The notes under the pieces are model-generated. The model worked only from the letters and a program-made list of their open reading frames with translations. It searched no databases and had not been told where the DNA came from. From assembly GCA_963823565.1 (NCBI GenBank), contig CAWGLR010000003.1, positions 248,001 to 312,000 of the forward strand: 64,000 bases of DNA, written 5' to 3'. Origin of the DNA: RHKX01 sp963823565 (GTDB taxonomy: Bacteria > Actinomycetota > Thermoleophilia > Solirubrobacterales > 70-9). Shown here in pieces: positions 17,581-25,749 of this stretch. The translations under genes were made by a program, and so were the position numbers. Position 1 is the first letter of the stretch. Every line of letters begins with the position of its first letter.

Positions 17581-19184
17581 CCACGCAGCCCGAGGGGCGA
17601 GAGCCGGAGGACTTCCCGGCCGAGGCCGGAGCGGAGACGCCGCCCGAGACCGGCGAGGTGAAGGAGGGGACCCGTCGCTGGCGGTTCCCGACCGCGTTCA
17701 CCGTCCTCGCGCTCGTGCTGCTGCTGGTCTGGCTCGCTTCGTTCGTGATCCCGTCGGGCAGCTACGAGGCGGACAAGTCCGGCGCCCCGGTGCCGGGCAG
17801 CTACACCGAGCTCCCCGACTGCACCGGCGAGAAGGGCGAGGGGCCGTGCGCCGACAAGGCGGTCGACACCCAGCTCAAGCAGCTCTGGACCTCGGTTCCG
17901 AACGGCCTCTACGGGATCGAGAACGCCCGCGGCAACGTCGACCCGTTCAACTCCGGGTTCCTCTACGGCTCGGCGATGATCTTCCTGTTCGTCCTCGCCG
18001 TCGGCGCGTTCGTCAGCGTGACGATGCAGACGGAATCGATCCAGACGGGGATCGGACGGCTTGCGCTGCGCTTCAAGCACAGCGGCTCGGCCCTGGTGAT
18101 CGTGCTGATGAGCATCTTCGCGATCGGCGGCACGACCTACGGGATGTGGGAGGAGACCCTCGGGTTCTTCGCGCTGCTCGTCCCTCTGGTGCTGGCGCTG
18201 AACTACGACCGCGTGGTCGCGGCCGCGATCATCTTCTTCGGCGCGGGGACGGGAGTCCTCGCCTCGACCGTCAACCCGTTCGCGACCGGGGTCGCCTCCG
18301 ATGCGGCCGGCATCGACGTCGGCGACGGCATCGTCCTCCGCGTGATCATGTGGGTCGTCCTCGTCGGGATGGCCATCAACTACGTGCTCTGGTACTGCCG
18401 CCGGATCACCCGCGACCCGTCGAAGTCGGTCGTCGGGATATCGCCCGCCGACGCCGAGCAGGCCAAGGGCCTGGTCGAGGACGTGCCGGAGCTGACGGGG
18501 CGGCAGAAGGGGATCCTCGGGGTCTTCTTCCTCGCCTTCGCGATCATGATCTACGGCTTCGTCCCCTGGGATGACGTCATGGACACGGTCTTCGGCTCCG
18601 AGTGGCCGTTCCCCACGTTCGAGACGTTCTACTTCGCGGAGTCGTCGGTCGTCTTCATCGTCGCGGCGGTGATCATCGGGCTGATCGGCAAGCTCGGCGA
18701 GGAGCGGACCGTGAACGCGATCATCGCCGGCGCCGGCGAGTTCCTCGGCGCCGCACTGATCATCGTGCTCGCGCGCGCCGTCACCGTGGTGATGAAGAAC
18801 GCCGACATCACCGACACGATCATCCATTGGACCGAGGACGCGGTGAGCGGCACGTCGGGCTCCGTCTTCGGGCCGCTGGCGATGCTGGTTAACCTGCCGA
18901 TCGCCTTCCTCGTGCCGTCCTCGTCGGGGCACGCGGCTCTGATCATGCCGATCCTCGCGCCCCTGTCCGACTTCGCGGACGTCAACCGCTCGATCGCGGT
19001 GACCGCCTACCAGTCGGCCTCGGGGATCGTCAACTACATCACCCCGACCTCGGCGGTGGTGATGGGCGGCCTGGTCCTCGCCAAGGTTCGCTACGACCAT
19101 TATCTGAAGTTCGCGCTCCCGTTCGTGGGCATGGTGATCGTCGTCGTCTGCGCCTTCCTGGCGCTCGGCGAGGCGATCGGATGA
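17577..19184 (+). CDS. YfcC-family carrier, probable arginine/ornithine exchanger
   Basis: A 535-aa membrane protein of the YfcC/C4-dicarboxylate-like carrier family with about 12 hydrophobic segments after a 35-residue polar N-terminus. Motifs include TVNPFATGVASDAAG, FLVPSSSGHAALIMPILAPLSDF and SASGIVNYITPTSAVVMGGL, typical of the family's two pseudosymmetric hairpins. YfcC members often sit in arginine deiminase operons in place of ArcD. The position between arcC and arcA, with 4-bp overlaps on both sides, supports arginine uptake and ornithine export. The substrate is inferred from context. Confidence 0.88.
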   Translation: MTTQPEGREPEDFPAEAGAETPPETGEVKEGTRRWRFPTAFTVLALVLLLVWLASFVIPSGSYEADKSGAPVPGSYTELPDCTGEKGEGPCADKAVDTQLKQLWTSVPNGLYGIENARGNVDPFNSGFLYGSAMIFLFVLAVGAFVSVTMQTESIQTGIGRLALRFKHSGSALVIVLMSIFAIGGTTYGMWEETLGFFALLVPLVLALNYDRVVAAAIIFFGAGTGVLASTVNPFATGVASDAAGIDVGDGIVLRVIMWVVLVGMAINYVLWYCRRITRDPSKSVVGISPADAEQAKGLVEDVPELTGRQKGILGVFFLAFAIMIYGFVPWDDVMDTVFGSEWPFPTFETFYFAESSVVFIVAAVIIGLIGKLGEERTVNAIIAGAGEFLGAALIIVLARAVTVVMKNADITDTIIHWTEDAVSGTSGSVFGPLAMLVNLPIAFLVPSSSGHAALIMPILAPLSDFADVNRSIAVTAYQSASGIVNYITPTSAVVMGGLVLAKVRYDHYLKFALPFVGMVIVVVCAFLALGEAIG

Positions 19185-20431
19185 CCGGGGCGAACGCCGA
19201 GAGAGAAGCCATGACGCTCAATGCCGCATCGGAGGTCGGGAGGCTCCGCCGGGTCCTGGTCCACAGGCCCGGCCTGGAGCACACCCGGCTCACCCCCGCC
19301 AACGCCGAGGACCTCCTGTTCGACGACGTCATCTGGGTCAAGCAGGCCAAGCGCGAGCACGACGCGTTCGTCGAGACGATGCGCGAGCGCGACGTCGAGG
19401 TGCTCGAGGTAGAGCAGCTGCTGACCGACGTGCTGGCGATCACCGAGGCCCGCGAATGGATCGTCGACCAGGTGCTCGACGAGCATCACGTCGGCCTCAA
19501 CCTCGCCCGCTCGCGCCGCGAGTGGGCGGAGAGCGCGTCGCCGGCAGAGGTCGCCGACTTCCTGATCGGCGGGATGACCAAGGAGGACCTCGAGGGCGGA
19601 GCGGGGCTGAAGTACGACTCCGCGGTGAGCGGGGACATGCTCGTCCCACCGCTGCCGAACTTCATCTTCCAGCGCGATCCCTCGTCGTGGATCTTCGACG
19701 GGGTCACGCTGAACCCGATGGCGAAGCCGGCCCGGCGCCCGGAGACGGCCTACATGGAGGCGATCTACAGGCATCACCCGGTCTTCGCGGGCGAGGACTT
19801 CAAGATCTGGTACGGCGGCGTCGAGTCCGACTGGGGGCCGGCGACGGTCGAGGGCGGCGACGTGATGCCGCTCGGCAAGGGTGTCGCGATGATCGGCATG
19901 GGCGAGCGGACGAGCCCGCAGGCGGTCGGCCTGATCGCGCGCGAGATGTTCAAGGCGGGCTCGGCCCAGCTCGTGATCGCGGTGATGCTGCCGCGCTCGC
20001 GCTCCTACATGCACCTCGACACGGTGATGACGCAGGTCGATCGCGACGCGGTGACGATGTTCCCCGACGTGGTCCGCGACGCCCGGGTCTGGGAGATCCG
20101 GCCGAGCGACGACCCGGAGCTCCCGGTCGCCGAGGAGATGAGCGGAGGCGTGGTTGCGGCGATGGAGCGGGCGCTCGAGGTCGACTCGATCCGGGTGATC
20201 GAGACCGGCGGCGACCCGTTCGAGACCCAGCGCGAGCAATGGGACGACGGCAACAACCTCGTATGCGTCGAGCCCGGCGTCGTCATCGCCTACGAGCGCA
20301 ACGTCGACACCAACACCCGGCTCCGCAAGGAGGGCATCGAGGTGATCACGATCGAGGGCTTCGAGCTCGGCCGCGGCCGCGGCGGCTCCCACTGCATGAC
20401 CTGCCCGATCGAGCGCGACCCGGCCTACTAG
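19181..20431 (+). CDS. arcA: arginine deiminase
   Basis: Hydrolyses arginine to citrulline and ammonia (416 aa). Conserved blocks: RVLVHRPGLEHTRLTP, LPNFIFQRDPSSWI with the substrate-binding Asp, MHLDTVMTQVD with catalytic His, and the C-terminal GGSHCMTCPI holding the nucleophile C405. ATG 19181 overlaps the carrier stop by 4 bp; ATG 19211, 10 residues in, has an AGAGAGAAG ribosome-binding site and may be the real start. Confidence 0.97.
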   Translation: MTGANAEREAMTLNAASEVGRLRRVLVHRPGLEHTRLTPANAEDLLFDDVIWVKQAKREHDAFVETMRERDVEVLEVEQLLTDVLAITEAREWIVDQVLDEHHVGLNLARSRREWAESASPAEVADFLIGGMTKEDLEGGAGLKYDSAVSGDMLVPPLPNFIFQRDPSSWIFDGVTLNPMAKPARRPETAYMEAIYRHHPVFAGEDFKIWYGGVESDWGPATVEGGDVMPLGKGVAMIGMGERTSPQAVGLIAREMFKAGSAQLVIAVMLPRSRSYMHLDTVMTQVDRDAVTMFPDVVRDARVWEIRPSDDPELPVAEEMSGGVVAAMERALEVDSIRVIETGGDPFETQREQWDDGNNLVCVEPGVVIAYERNVDTNTRLRKEGIEVITIEGFELGRGRGGSHCMTCPIERDPAY

Positions 20432-20446
20432 GGGGAAGGAGACCAC

Positions 20447-21448
20447 ATGTACAACCTGCGCAACCGCAGCTTCCTCAAGGAGATCGACTTCTCGACCGCC
20501 GAGATGGAGTACCTACTCGACCTCTCGGCCTCGCTCAAGCACGCCAAGTACGCGGGCAACGAGGAGCCGCGCCTCGGCGGCAAGGAGATCGCGCTGATCT
20601 TCGAGAAGACCTCGACCCGGACGCGTGCGGCCTTCGAGGTGGCGACCTTCGACCAGGGCGGCCACGTGACCTACCTCGACCCCTCGGGCTCGCAGATGGG
20701 GCACAAGGAGTCGATCGCCGATACCGCCCGGGTCCTCGGGCGGATGTTCGACGCGATCGAGTACCGCGGCGCCGCGCACGAGTCGATCGAGGAGCTCGCC
20801 CGCCACGCGGGCGTCCCCGTCTACAACGGGCTCACCGACGAGTGGCACCCGACCCAGATGCTGGCCGACTTCCTGACGATGAAGGAGGCGAGCGGGCGCG
20901 CCTGCCGCGACATCGCCTACTGCTACGTGGGCGACGCTCGCAGCAACATGGGCCGCTCGCTGCTGGTGATGGGGGCGATCATGGGCAGCGACGTGCGGAT
21001 CTGCGCTCCGAGCGAGCTCCACCCGCCGGCCGAGGTCCAGGAGATCGCGCGCGAGCGCGCCGACGCGAGCGGCGCCCGGATCACCCTCACCGAGGACCCC
21101 GGCGAGGCCCTTCCCGGCGCCCAGTTCGTCCACACCGACGTCTGGGTCTCGATGGGGGAGGGCGAGGACGTCTGGAACGAGCGCGTCGAGCTGCTGCGGC
21201 CCTACCAGGTCAACGCCGACGCGCTCGAGCGCACCGGCGAGCCGAACGTCCGCTTCATGCACTGCCTCCCGGCCTTCCACGACGACGAGACGGCCGTCGG
21301 CCGCAAGGTCATCGAGGCGACCGGCATGACCGAGGGCCTCGAGGTCACCGACGAGGTCTTCGAGTCGCCGGCGAGCATCGTCTTCGACCAGGCCGAGAAC
21401 CGGTTGCACACGATCAAAGCGGTCCTCGTCGCGACGATCGGCTCTTAG
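20447..21448 (+). CDS. arcB: ornithine carbamoyltransferase (catabolic type)
   Basis: Converts citrulline and phosphate to ornithine and carbamoyl phosphate (333 aa). The carbamoyl-phosphate loop EKTSTRTRAAFEV lies near residues 53-65, HPTQMLADFLT near 137-147, and HCLPAFHDDETAVG near 280. The length and the operon (arcC, carrier, arcA upstream) support the catabolic role rather than biosynthetic argF. A strong ribosome-binding site AAGGAG lies 7 nt before the ATG. Confidence 0.95.
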   Translation: MYNLRNRSFLKEIDFSTAEMEYLLDLSASLKHAKYAGNEEPRLGGKEIALIFEKTSTRTRAAFEVATFDQGGHVTYLDPSGSQMGHKESIADTARVLGRMFDAIEYRGAAHESIEELARHAGVPVYNGLTDEWHPTQMLADFLTMKEASGRACRDIAYCYVGDARSNMGRSLLVMGAIMGSDVRICAPSELHPPAEVQEIARERADASGARITLTEDPGEALPGAQFVHTDVWVSMGEGEDVWNERVELLRPYQVNADALERTGEPNVRFMHCLPAFHDDETAVGRKVIEATGMTEGLEVTDEVFESPASIVFDQAENRLHTIKAVLVATIGS

Positions 21449-21472
21449 GCTCGGGCGCTGCGGGCGGGCCGC

Positions 21473-21552
21473 GGGGGGCGGCGAGGGAGGAGCCCGGCCT
21501 ACGACCCCGCCTTCGGCGGCAGGGCGGCCGGTCACCTCCCTCGCCGCCCCCC
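21473..21552. terminator. very long GC hairpin after arcB
   Basis: Two 18-nt arms, 21473-21490 and 21535-21552, are perfectly complementary (GGGGGGCGGCGAGGGAGG and its reverse complement). The 44-nt loop holds a nested CCGCC-TTC-GGCGG hairpin. No U-run follows, so termination may be Rho-assisted or the structure may protect the arc mRNA 3' end. msrB converges from the other side, so it can serve both. Confidence 0.6.
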
Positions 21553-21558
21553 CTGTTG

Positions 21559-21622
21559 CGTCTGGCCTCCGCTCCGACGGACGGCGCCTTCGGGGCTCCT
21601 CGTCCGAGCGGGAGGCGAGACG
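21559..21622. other. second, imperfect long hairpin
   Basis: 21559-21579 and 21601-21622 are near-complementary (about 18 paired positions, one bulge and two mismatches). With the preceding hairpin and the motif at 21651 it fills the 334-bp gap between arcB and msrB, where I see no gene. Confidence 0.5.
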
Positions 21623-21650
21623 GGTGGACCTGCGTCGATACGAGCGTTCA

Positions 21651-21705
21651 GGTCAAGGAAGAGGTGGCCGACGTGGCCTCCGGCCACGAGCCGCCGATGA
21701 CGCCG
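21651..21705 (-). ncRNA. candidate structured RNA element, copy A
   Basis: Read on the minus strand, the element begins with GGCGTCATCG then CGGCTCG, a 7-bp hairpin with a GGA triloop (CGTGGCC/GGCCACG at 21672-21678 and 21682-21688), then CGTCG and CTTCCTTG. It starts 77 nt after the msrB stop codon, so it would lie in the msrB 3' region. The same layout recurs at 51088-51142 with a different but still perfectly paired stem. Not recognised as a known family. The strand is inferred from the shared 3' location. Confidence 0.55.
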
Positions 21706-21782
21706 AGCTGACCAGCTCATATCGGCGCAGGACTGAGCGATGGTGTGCCGTTCCCACACCACCGACTCAGATCCTCTCCTGG

Positions 21783-22190
21783 TCAGGAGCCTTGGTCGCC
21801 CTCTGGGTCGAGCTCGAGGGCGACGGAGTTGATGCAGAAGCGCTGACCGGTGGGCTGCGGGCCGTCGTCGAAGACGTGCCCGAGGTGGGAGCCGCAGCGG
21901 GCACAGAGGACCTCGGTGCGCCGCATGAAGAGGCTGTTGTCCGGGCGGGTGACGACGGCGTCGTTGGAGGCGGGCTCGAAGAAGCTCGGCCAGCCGGTGC
22001 CGGAGTCGAACTTGGTGTCGGAGGAGAAGAGCTCGTTGCCGCAGGCGGCGCAGACGTAGGTGCCGTCGTCCTTGACGTCGACGTACTCGCCGGTGAAGGG
22101 GCGCTCGGTGCCGTGCTTGCGGAGGACCTCGTACTGCTCGGGCGTCAGCTCGCTGCGCCACTCCTCGTCGGTCTTCTCGACCTTCTCCAC
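21783..22190 (-). CDS. msrB: peptide-methionine (R)-S-oxide reductase
   Basis: Reduces methionine-R-sulfoxide in proteins (135 aa). Two CxxC pairs (CAAC and CARC) form the structural zinc site. GTGWPSFFEP binds substrate, and the catalytic Cys is in RFCINSVAL near the C-terminus. The GTG start at 22190 is supported by a TATCCT -10 element 7 nt upstream, indicating a leaderless mRNA. Confidence 0.96.
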   Translation of the reverse strand: MEKVEKTDEEWRSELTPEQYEVLRKHGTERPFTGEYVDVKDDGTYVCAACGNELFSSDTKFDSGTGWPSFFEPASNDAVVTRPDNSLFMRRTEVLCARCGSHLGHVFDDGPQPTGQRFCINSVALELDPEGDQGS

Positions 22191-22197
22191 GCGAGCG

Positions 22198-22203
22198 AGG
22201 ATA
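22198..22203 (-). promoter_or_regulatory. -10 element of msrB, leaderless
   Basis: TATCCT on the minus strand ends 7 nt before GTG 22190; no ribosome-binding site is present. Confidence 0.45.
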
Positions 22204-22215
22204 CTCCCCGCCTCG

Positions 22216-23079
22216 ATGGCCGCCGGCTCCGACCCCGCCTTCTACGTCCCCGACGGCGAGGGCTTCCTCTCGACCGAGCACACGCGCGGTCCCTGGGACG
22301 GCGGCAGCCAGCACGCCGGCCCTCCGTCGGCGCTGATCGCGCGGGCGATCGAGCGGCTCGACGGGCTCGGCGAGGGAGTCGCCGACCGTCACGTCGGCCG
22401 GATCACCTTCGAGATCCTCAAGCCGGTGCCGATCGCGCCGCTGCGGATCGAGGCCGGGGTCGTGCGCCCCGGGCGCCGGGTAGACCTGGCCGAGGCGACC
22501 CTTCTTGACGGCGACGGGACGCCGCTCGTCCGCGCCCGCGGCTGGCGCCTGCTGCGCCGCAAGGTCGAGATCCCCGCGGCGCTCACGAGCACGGACCAGG
22601 GCTCGCCGCCCCTCCGCGCGGGGCGGCCCGGCGGCGGCACCGGAGTGCCGGCCGCTCCCGGCGACCTCGAGCCGGGGGTCGACTTCTTCCCGACCGGTCA
22701 CGACGTCGGCTACCACACGGCGATGGAGTACCGGTTCGCACAGGGCGCCTTCCTCGAGCCTGGGCCGGCGACGGCATGGATGCGGATGCGGGTCCCGCTG
22801 ATCGCCGGCGAGGAGCCGACGCCGCTGCAGCGCGTCCTCGTCGCCGCCGACTCGGGCAACGGGATCAGCGCGACGCTCGACTTCCGCCGCTACGTCTTCA
22901 TCAACGTCGACCTCACGGTCCACCTCGGGCGGATGCCGGAGGGGGAGTGGGTCTGCCTCGACTCGCTCACCGTCCCCGAGCCGACCGGCGTCGGCCTCAC
23001 CGACACGATGCTGTTCGACGAGCGCGGCCCGATCGGCCGGGCGGCGCAGACGCTGATGGTCGCGGAGCGGGACGGATGA
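22216..23079 (+). CDS. acyl-CoA thioesterase-like protein (double hotdog)
   Basis: A 287-aa protein of the TesB-like thioesterase superfamily. The N-terminal hotdog has WDGGSQHAGPPSALIARAIE, where the Gly-rich turn and long helix are typical, and the C-terminal half has NGISATLDFRRYVFINVDLTVHLGR. Such proteins hydrolyse acyl-CoA thioesters. ATG 22216 diverges from msrB by 25 bp. It overlaps the next gene by 4 bp (ATGA). Substrate unknown. Confidence 0.82.
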   Translation: MAAGSDPAFYVPDGEGFLSTEHTRGPWDGGSQHAGPPSALIARAIERLDGLGEGVADRHVGRITFEILKPVPIAPLRIEAGVVRPGRRVDLAEATLLDGDGTPLVRARGWRLLRRKVEIPAALTSTDQGSPPLRAGRPGGGTGVPAAPGDLEPGVDFFPTGHDVGYHTAMEYRFAQGAFLEPGPATAWMRMRVPLIAGEEPTPLQRVLVAADSGNGISATLDFRRYVFINVDLTVHLGRMPEGEWVCLDSLTVPEPTGVGLTDTMLFDERGPIGRAAQTLMVAERDG

Positions 23080-23561
23080 CCGGCGAGGCCTTCGAGGCGC
23101 TGGTCGGCGAGCTCGACTACCCGATGATGATCGTCACCGTCGCCGCCGGCGAGGAGCGCGGCGGCTGCCTCGTCGGCTTCACGACGCAGGCGAGCATCGA
23201 CCCCTCGCGCTACGCGGTCCTCCTCTCGCACAAGAACCGCACCCACCGGATCGCCGAGGGCGCGGACCACCTCGGCGTCCACTTCCTCTCGGCCGAGGAC
23301 GGCGATCTCGCCGAGCTCTTCGGCTCCGAGACCGGGGACGAGGTCGACAAGCTCGGCCGAACCGAGTGGCACGAGGGCCCCGAGGGGGTGCCGCTGCTCG
23401 ACCGCTGTCGCAACCGCTTCGTCGGGCGCATCCTCGAGCGCCTCGACGCCGGCGACCACACGTTGTTCCTGCTCGATCCCGTGCTGGCCGAGCACGACCA
23501 CGAGGTCCGCCCGTTCCCGTTCCACCGGGCGAAGCGGATCGAGCCCGGGCACGAGCCCTAG
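23076..23561 (+). CDS. flavin reductase-like domain protein
   Basis: 161 aa with the split-barrel flavin reductase-like fold: PMMIVTVAAGEERGGCLVGFTTQASIDPSRYAVLLS near residues 16-51 and GDHTLFLLDPV near the C-terminus. Proteins of this type bind FMN and reduce flavin or act as small oxidoreductases. Translationally coupled to the thioesterase gene upstream; converges with the ATP-grasp gene, sharing 4 bp. Partner unknown. Confidence 0.82.
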   Translation: MTGEAFEALVGELDYPMMIVTVAAGEERGGCLVGFTTQASIDPSRYAVLLSHKNRTHRIAEGADHLGVHFLSAEDGDLAELFGSETGDEVDKLGRTEWHEGPEGVPLLDRCRNRFVGRILERLDAGDHTLFLLDPVLAEHDHEVRPFPFHRAKRIEPGHEP

Positions 23562-24415
23562 GCGCGGCGCGCCGCCCGGGCCAGCATCGCCCGCGCCAGC
23601 CGCTCGACCGCCCCGCGCGGCGCCACGTCGAGGTAGAGCGACGGCTCGATCAGCTCGAGCTCGATCAGCAGCGGGGAGCCGTCCTCGTCGTAGACGAGGT
23701 CGACGCGCGCGTAGAGCGGGTCGCCGGGGGAGGCGGCGAGCGCGCGCTCGGCGACCGCGGTCTCGGCGGCGCTCGGCTCGACCGCCTCGTGGGTGCCGCC
23801 GTAGAGCGGCTGGATGCGGAAGTCGCCGGAGGCCGGCCGCTTGCGCAGGGCGTGGGTGAACTCGCCGCCGAGGTAGACGAGGCTGCCCTCGCCGGCGGTC
23901 GCGATCGAGGGCAGGTACGGCTGGATCAGGACCGGGCGGTCGTAGCGGGACAGCAGGCGCTCCGCCATCGCCGCCTCGACACGGACGAGGTTCATCGCGC
24001 CGAGGTCCACCGCCGGCTTGATGACGACCCGCTCCCAGCCGCGGGCGGCGATCTCGCCCAGCGCCTCGGCCTCGGACCCCGGCTCCGACCAGATCGTCGG
24101 GATCGTCGGCACCCCGGCCTCGCCGAGCGCGCGGAGGTAGCGCTTGTCGACGTTCCACTCGAGGATCGCCAGCTCGTTCTGGAGGTTCGTCGTCGGGGCG
24201 GTCGCCGCGAGCCAGGCGCGGAACTCGTCGGGCCGCTCGTGGTAGTCCCACGGCGAGCTCAGCATCACCAGGCCGTACCCGGGCCAGTCGACGCGCGGGT
24301 CGCTCCAGGCCGGCGTCTCGACCGCGACCCCCTGCCGGCGCAGGGCGGGGGCGAGGAACTCGACGTCCTCATCGTGCTCGGTCGGGCGCTCGCATGTGAC
24401 CAGGGCCATCCGCAT
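23558..24415 (-). CDS. ATP-grasp domain protein, unknown substrate
   Basis: 285 aa resembling the glutathione-synthetase/RimK ATP-grasp fold. The N-terminal preATP-grasp region holds MALVTCERPTEHDED; VVIKPAVDLGAMNLVRV near residue 135 carries the ATP-binding Lys; YARVDLVYDEDGSPLLIELELIEPSLYL near 240-265 carries the Mg-binding Glu/Asp residues. Such enzymes join a carboxylate to an amine or thiol using ATP. Neighbours give no substrate clue. ATG 24415 is followed by a second in-frame ATG two codons later. Confidence 0.82.
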   Translation of the reverse strand: MRMALVTCERPTEHDEDVEFLAPALRRQGVAVETPAWSDPRVDWPGYGLVMLSSPWDYHERPDEFRAWLAATAPTTNLQNELAILEWNVDKRYLRALGEAGVPTIPTIWSEPGSEAEALGEIAARGWERVVIKPAVDLGAMNLVRVEAAMAERLLSRYDRPVLIQPYLPSIATAGEGSLVYLGGEFTHALRKRPASGDFRIQPLYGGTHEAVEPSAAETAVAERALAASPGDPLYARVDLVYDEDGSPLLIELELIEPSLYLDVAPRGAVERLARAMLARAARRA

Positions 24416-24729
24416 CGGCCGCGGGAGGCTAGAGGTCCGGCGCCGTGGCCCTCAGCCGGAGCCCTGCTGCTCGCGGCTCGGCAGCCGCACGGCAGTCCTC
24501 CCACCGACGGATGACATAGCAGCCATCACATCGCAGTGGGCGCGGCACCAAAGGTGGCGAGGATGACGGAGGATGCCCAGCAGTGCGGCGAGGCCGGCGA
24601 GCGAAAGCGAGGCGGGATCGCTACGCCGGCAGCGTGTCAACGGAACGAGGTCCGTTTGTGAGACCGAGCGGGCACAGTCGGACGCCGCGCCCGCTTGCGA
24701 GGGCGCCCGCCGGGTAGGAGGGGCACTCC
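24416..24729. other. 314-bp intergenic region, no supported gene
   Basis: Divergent region between the ATP-grasp gene and topoisomerase IB. A 62-codon minus-strand frame (24452-24640) has no ribosome-binding site and unconvincing composition. The one clear feature is the palindrome at 24639-24656. Confidence 0.5.
24639..24656. promoter_or_regulatory. 18-bp inverted repeat, possible operator
   Basis: AACGGA-ACGAGG-TCCGTT, perfect 6-bp arms around 6 bp, about 75 bp upstream of the topoisomerase IB start. Size and symmetry fit a TetR-type or similar dimeric regulator. No regulator gene is adjacent. Confidence 0.4.
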
Positions 24730-25749
24730 ATGGCGCGCACGCGGCGAGTCGACACGAGCGGTCCGGGCATCCGGAGGGTCAAGCGCGGCCTCGGCTTCTC
24801 CTACCAGGAGGAGGACGGCGAGACGATCACCGACAAGGCGACCCTCGACCGGATCAGGGCCATGGCGATCCCGCCGGCCTGGAGGGACGTCTGGATCTGT
24901 CCCCACCCCCGGGGCCACATCCAGGCGACCGGGTATGACGACGCCGGACGCAAGCAGTACGTCTACCACGACGACTGGCGCGCGAGCCGCGATCGGGTCA
25001 AGTTCGAGGAGATGGAGGAGTTCGCGCGGACCCTCCCGGCGCTGCGGGAGCGTCTCGACACCGGCCTCCGCAAGCGCGATCTCGGCTTCGAGCGGGTCTG
25101 CTCGTGCGCGGTGCGGCTGCTCGACCTCGGCCTCTTCCGGATCGGCAGCGAGCGCTACGAGGCCGACAACGAGAGCTACGGCCTGACCACGATCAAGCGG
25201 CGCCACATGCGGATCTCCGCCAAGGAGGCGGTCTTCGACTACCCGTCGAAGAGCGGGCAGCGGAGCAATCACACGATCTCCGACCCGTCCGTCCTGCCGA
25301 CGCTGCGGGCGCTGAAGAAGCGGACCGGCGGGCAGAGGCTCAAGGATCTCCTCGTCTACAAGGACGGCCGCGTCTGGAAGGACCTGGTCTCCGACGACGT
25401 CAACGCGTTCATCAAGGAGACCGCCGGCCCCGGCTTCAGCGCCAAGGACTTCCGCACCTGGAACGCGACCGTCCTCGCCGCCGTCTTCGTCGCCGTCCAC
25501 GGCGAGGAGGCCGAGACGAAGGCCGCCCGCAAGCGGGTCGCCAACCTCGCCGTCCGCCAGACCGCGGAGTTCCTCAACAACACCCCCGCCGTCTGCCGCG
25601 CCTCCTACATCGACCCTCGCGTGTTCGACTGCTTCGACTCGGGGGAGACGATCGCGCCCCGCCTCGAGCGGATCGAGCGCGGCACCGATCCCGGTCAGTT
25701 CCCCGACCGGGAGAAGATCGAAGCCGCAGTCTTGACGTTGCTGAGCTAG
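24730..25749 (+). CDS. DNA topoisomerase IB
   Basis: A poxvirus-type bacterial topoisomerase IB (339 aa), which relaxes supercoils through a 3'-phosphotyrosyl intermediate. The N-terminal domain has PPAWRDVWICPHPRGHIQATGYDDAGRKQYVYH. The catalytic domain has RIGSERYEADNESYGLTTIKRRH, KDFRTWNATV, and the nucleophile Y293 in RASYIDP. A TAGGAGGGG ribosome-binding site lies 7 nt before the ATG. It shares 4 bp with the convergent hydrolase gene. Confidence 0.95.
   Translation: MARTRRVDTSGPGIRRVKRGLGFSYQEEDGETITDKATLDRIRAMAIPPAWRDVWICPHPRGHIQATGYDDAGRKQYVYHDDWRASRDRVKFEEMEEFARTLPALRERLDTGLRKRDLGFERVCSCAVRLLDLGLFRIGSERYEADNESYGLTTIKRRHMRISAKEAVFDYPSKSGQRSNHTISDPSVLPTLRALKKRTGGQRLKDLLVYKDGRVWKDLVSDDVNAFIKETAGPGFSAKDFRTWNATVLAAVFVAVHGEEAETKAARKRVANLAVRQTAEFLNNTPAVCRASYIDPRVFDCFDSGETIAPRLERIERGTDPGQFPDREKIEAAVLTLLS

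Noticed and set aside
21600..21720. Minus-strand coding extension through the element after msrB
   Set aside because: The frame is open, but the matching copy at 51088 does not conserve the peptide, while base pairing is conserved; RNA is the better reading.
22060..22215. Longer N-terminus for the thioesterase gene
   Set aside because: The extra 52 residues are antisense to msrB and Ser-rich; ATG 22216 gives the family start.
24452..24640. 62-codon minus-strand frame upstream of the ATP-grasp gene
   Set aside because: No ribosome-binding site or promoter at a proper distance and no recognisable motif; it overlaps the palindrome at 24639.
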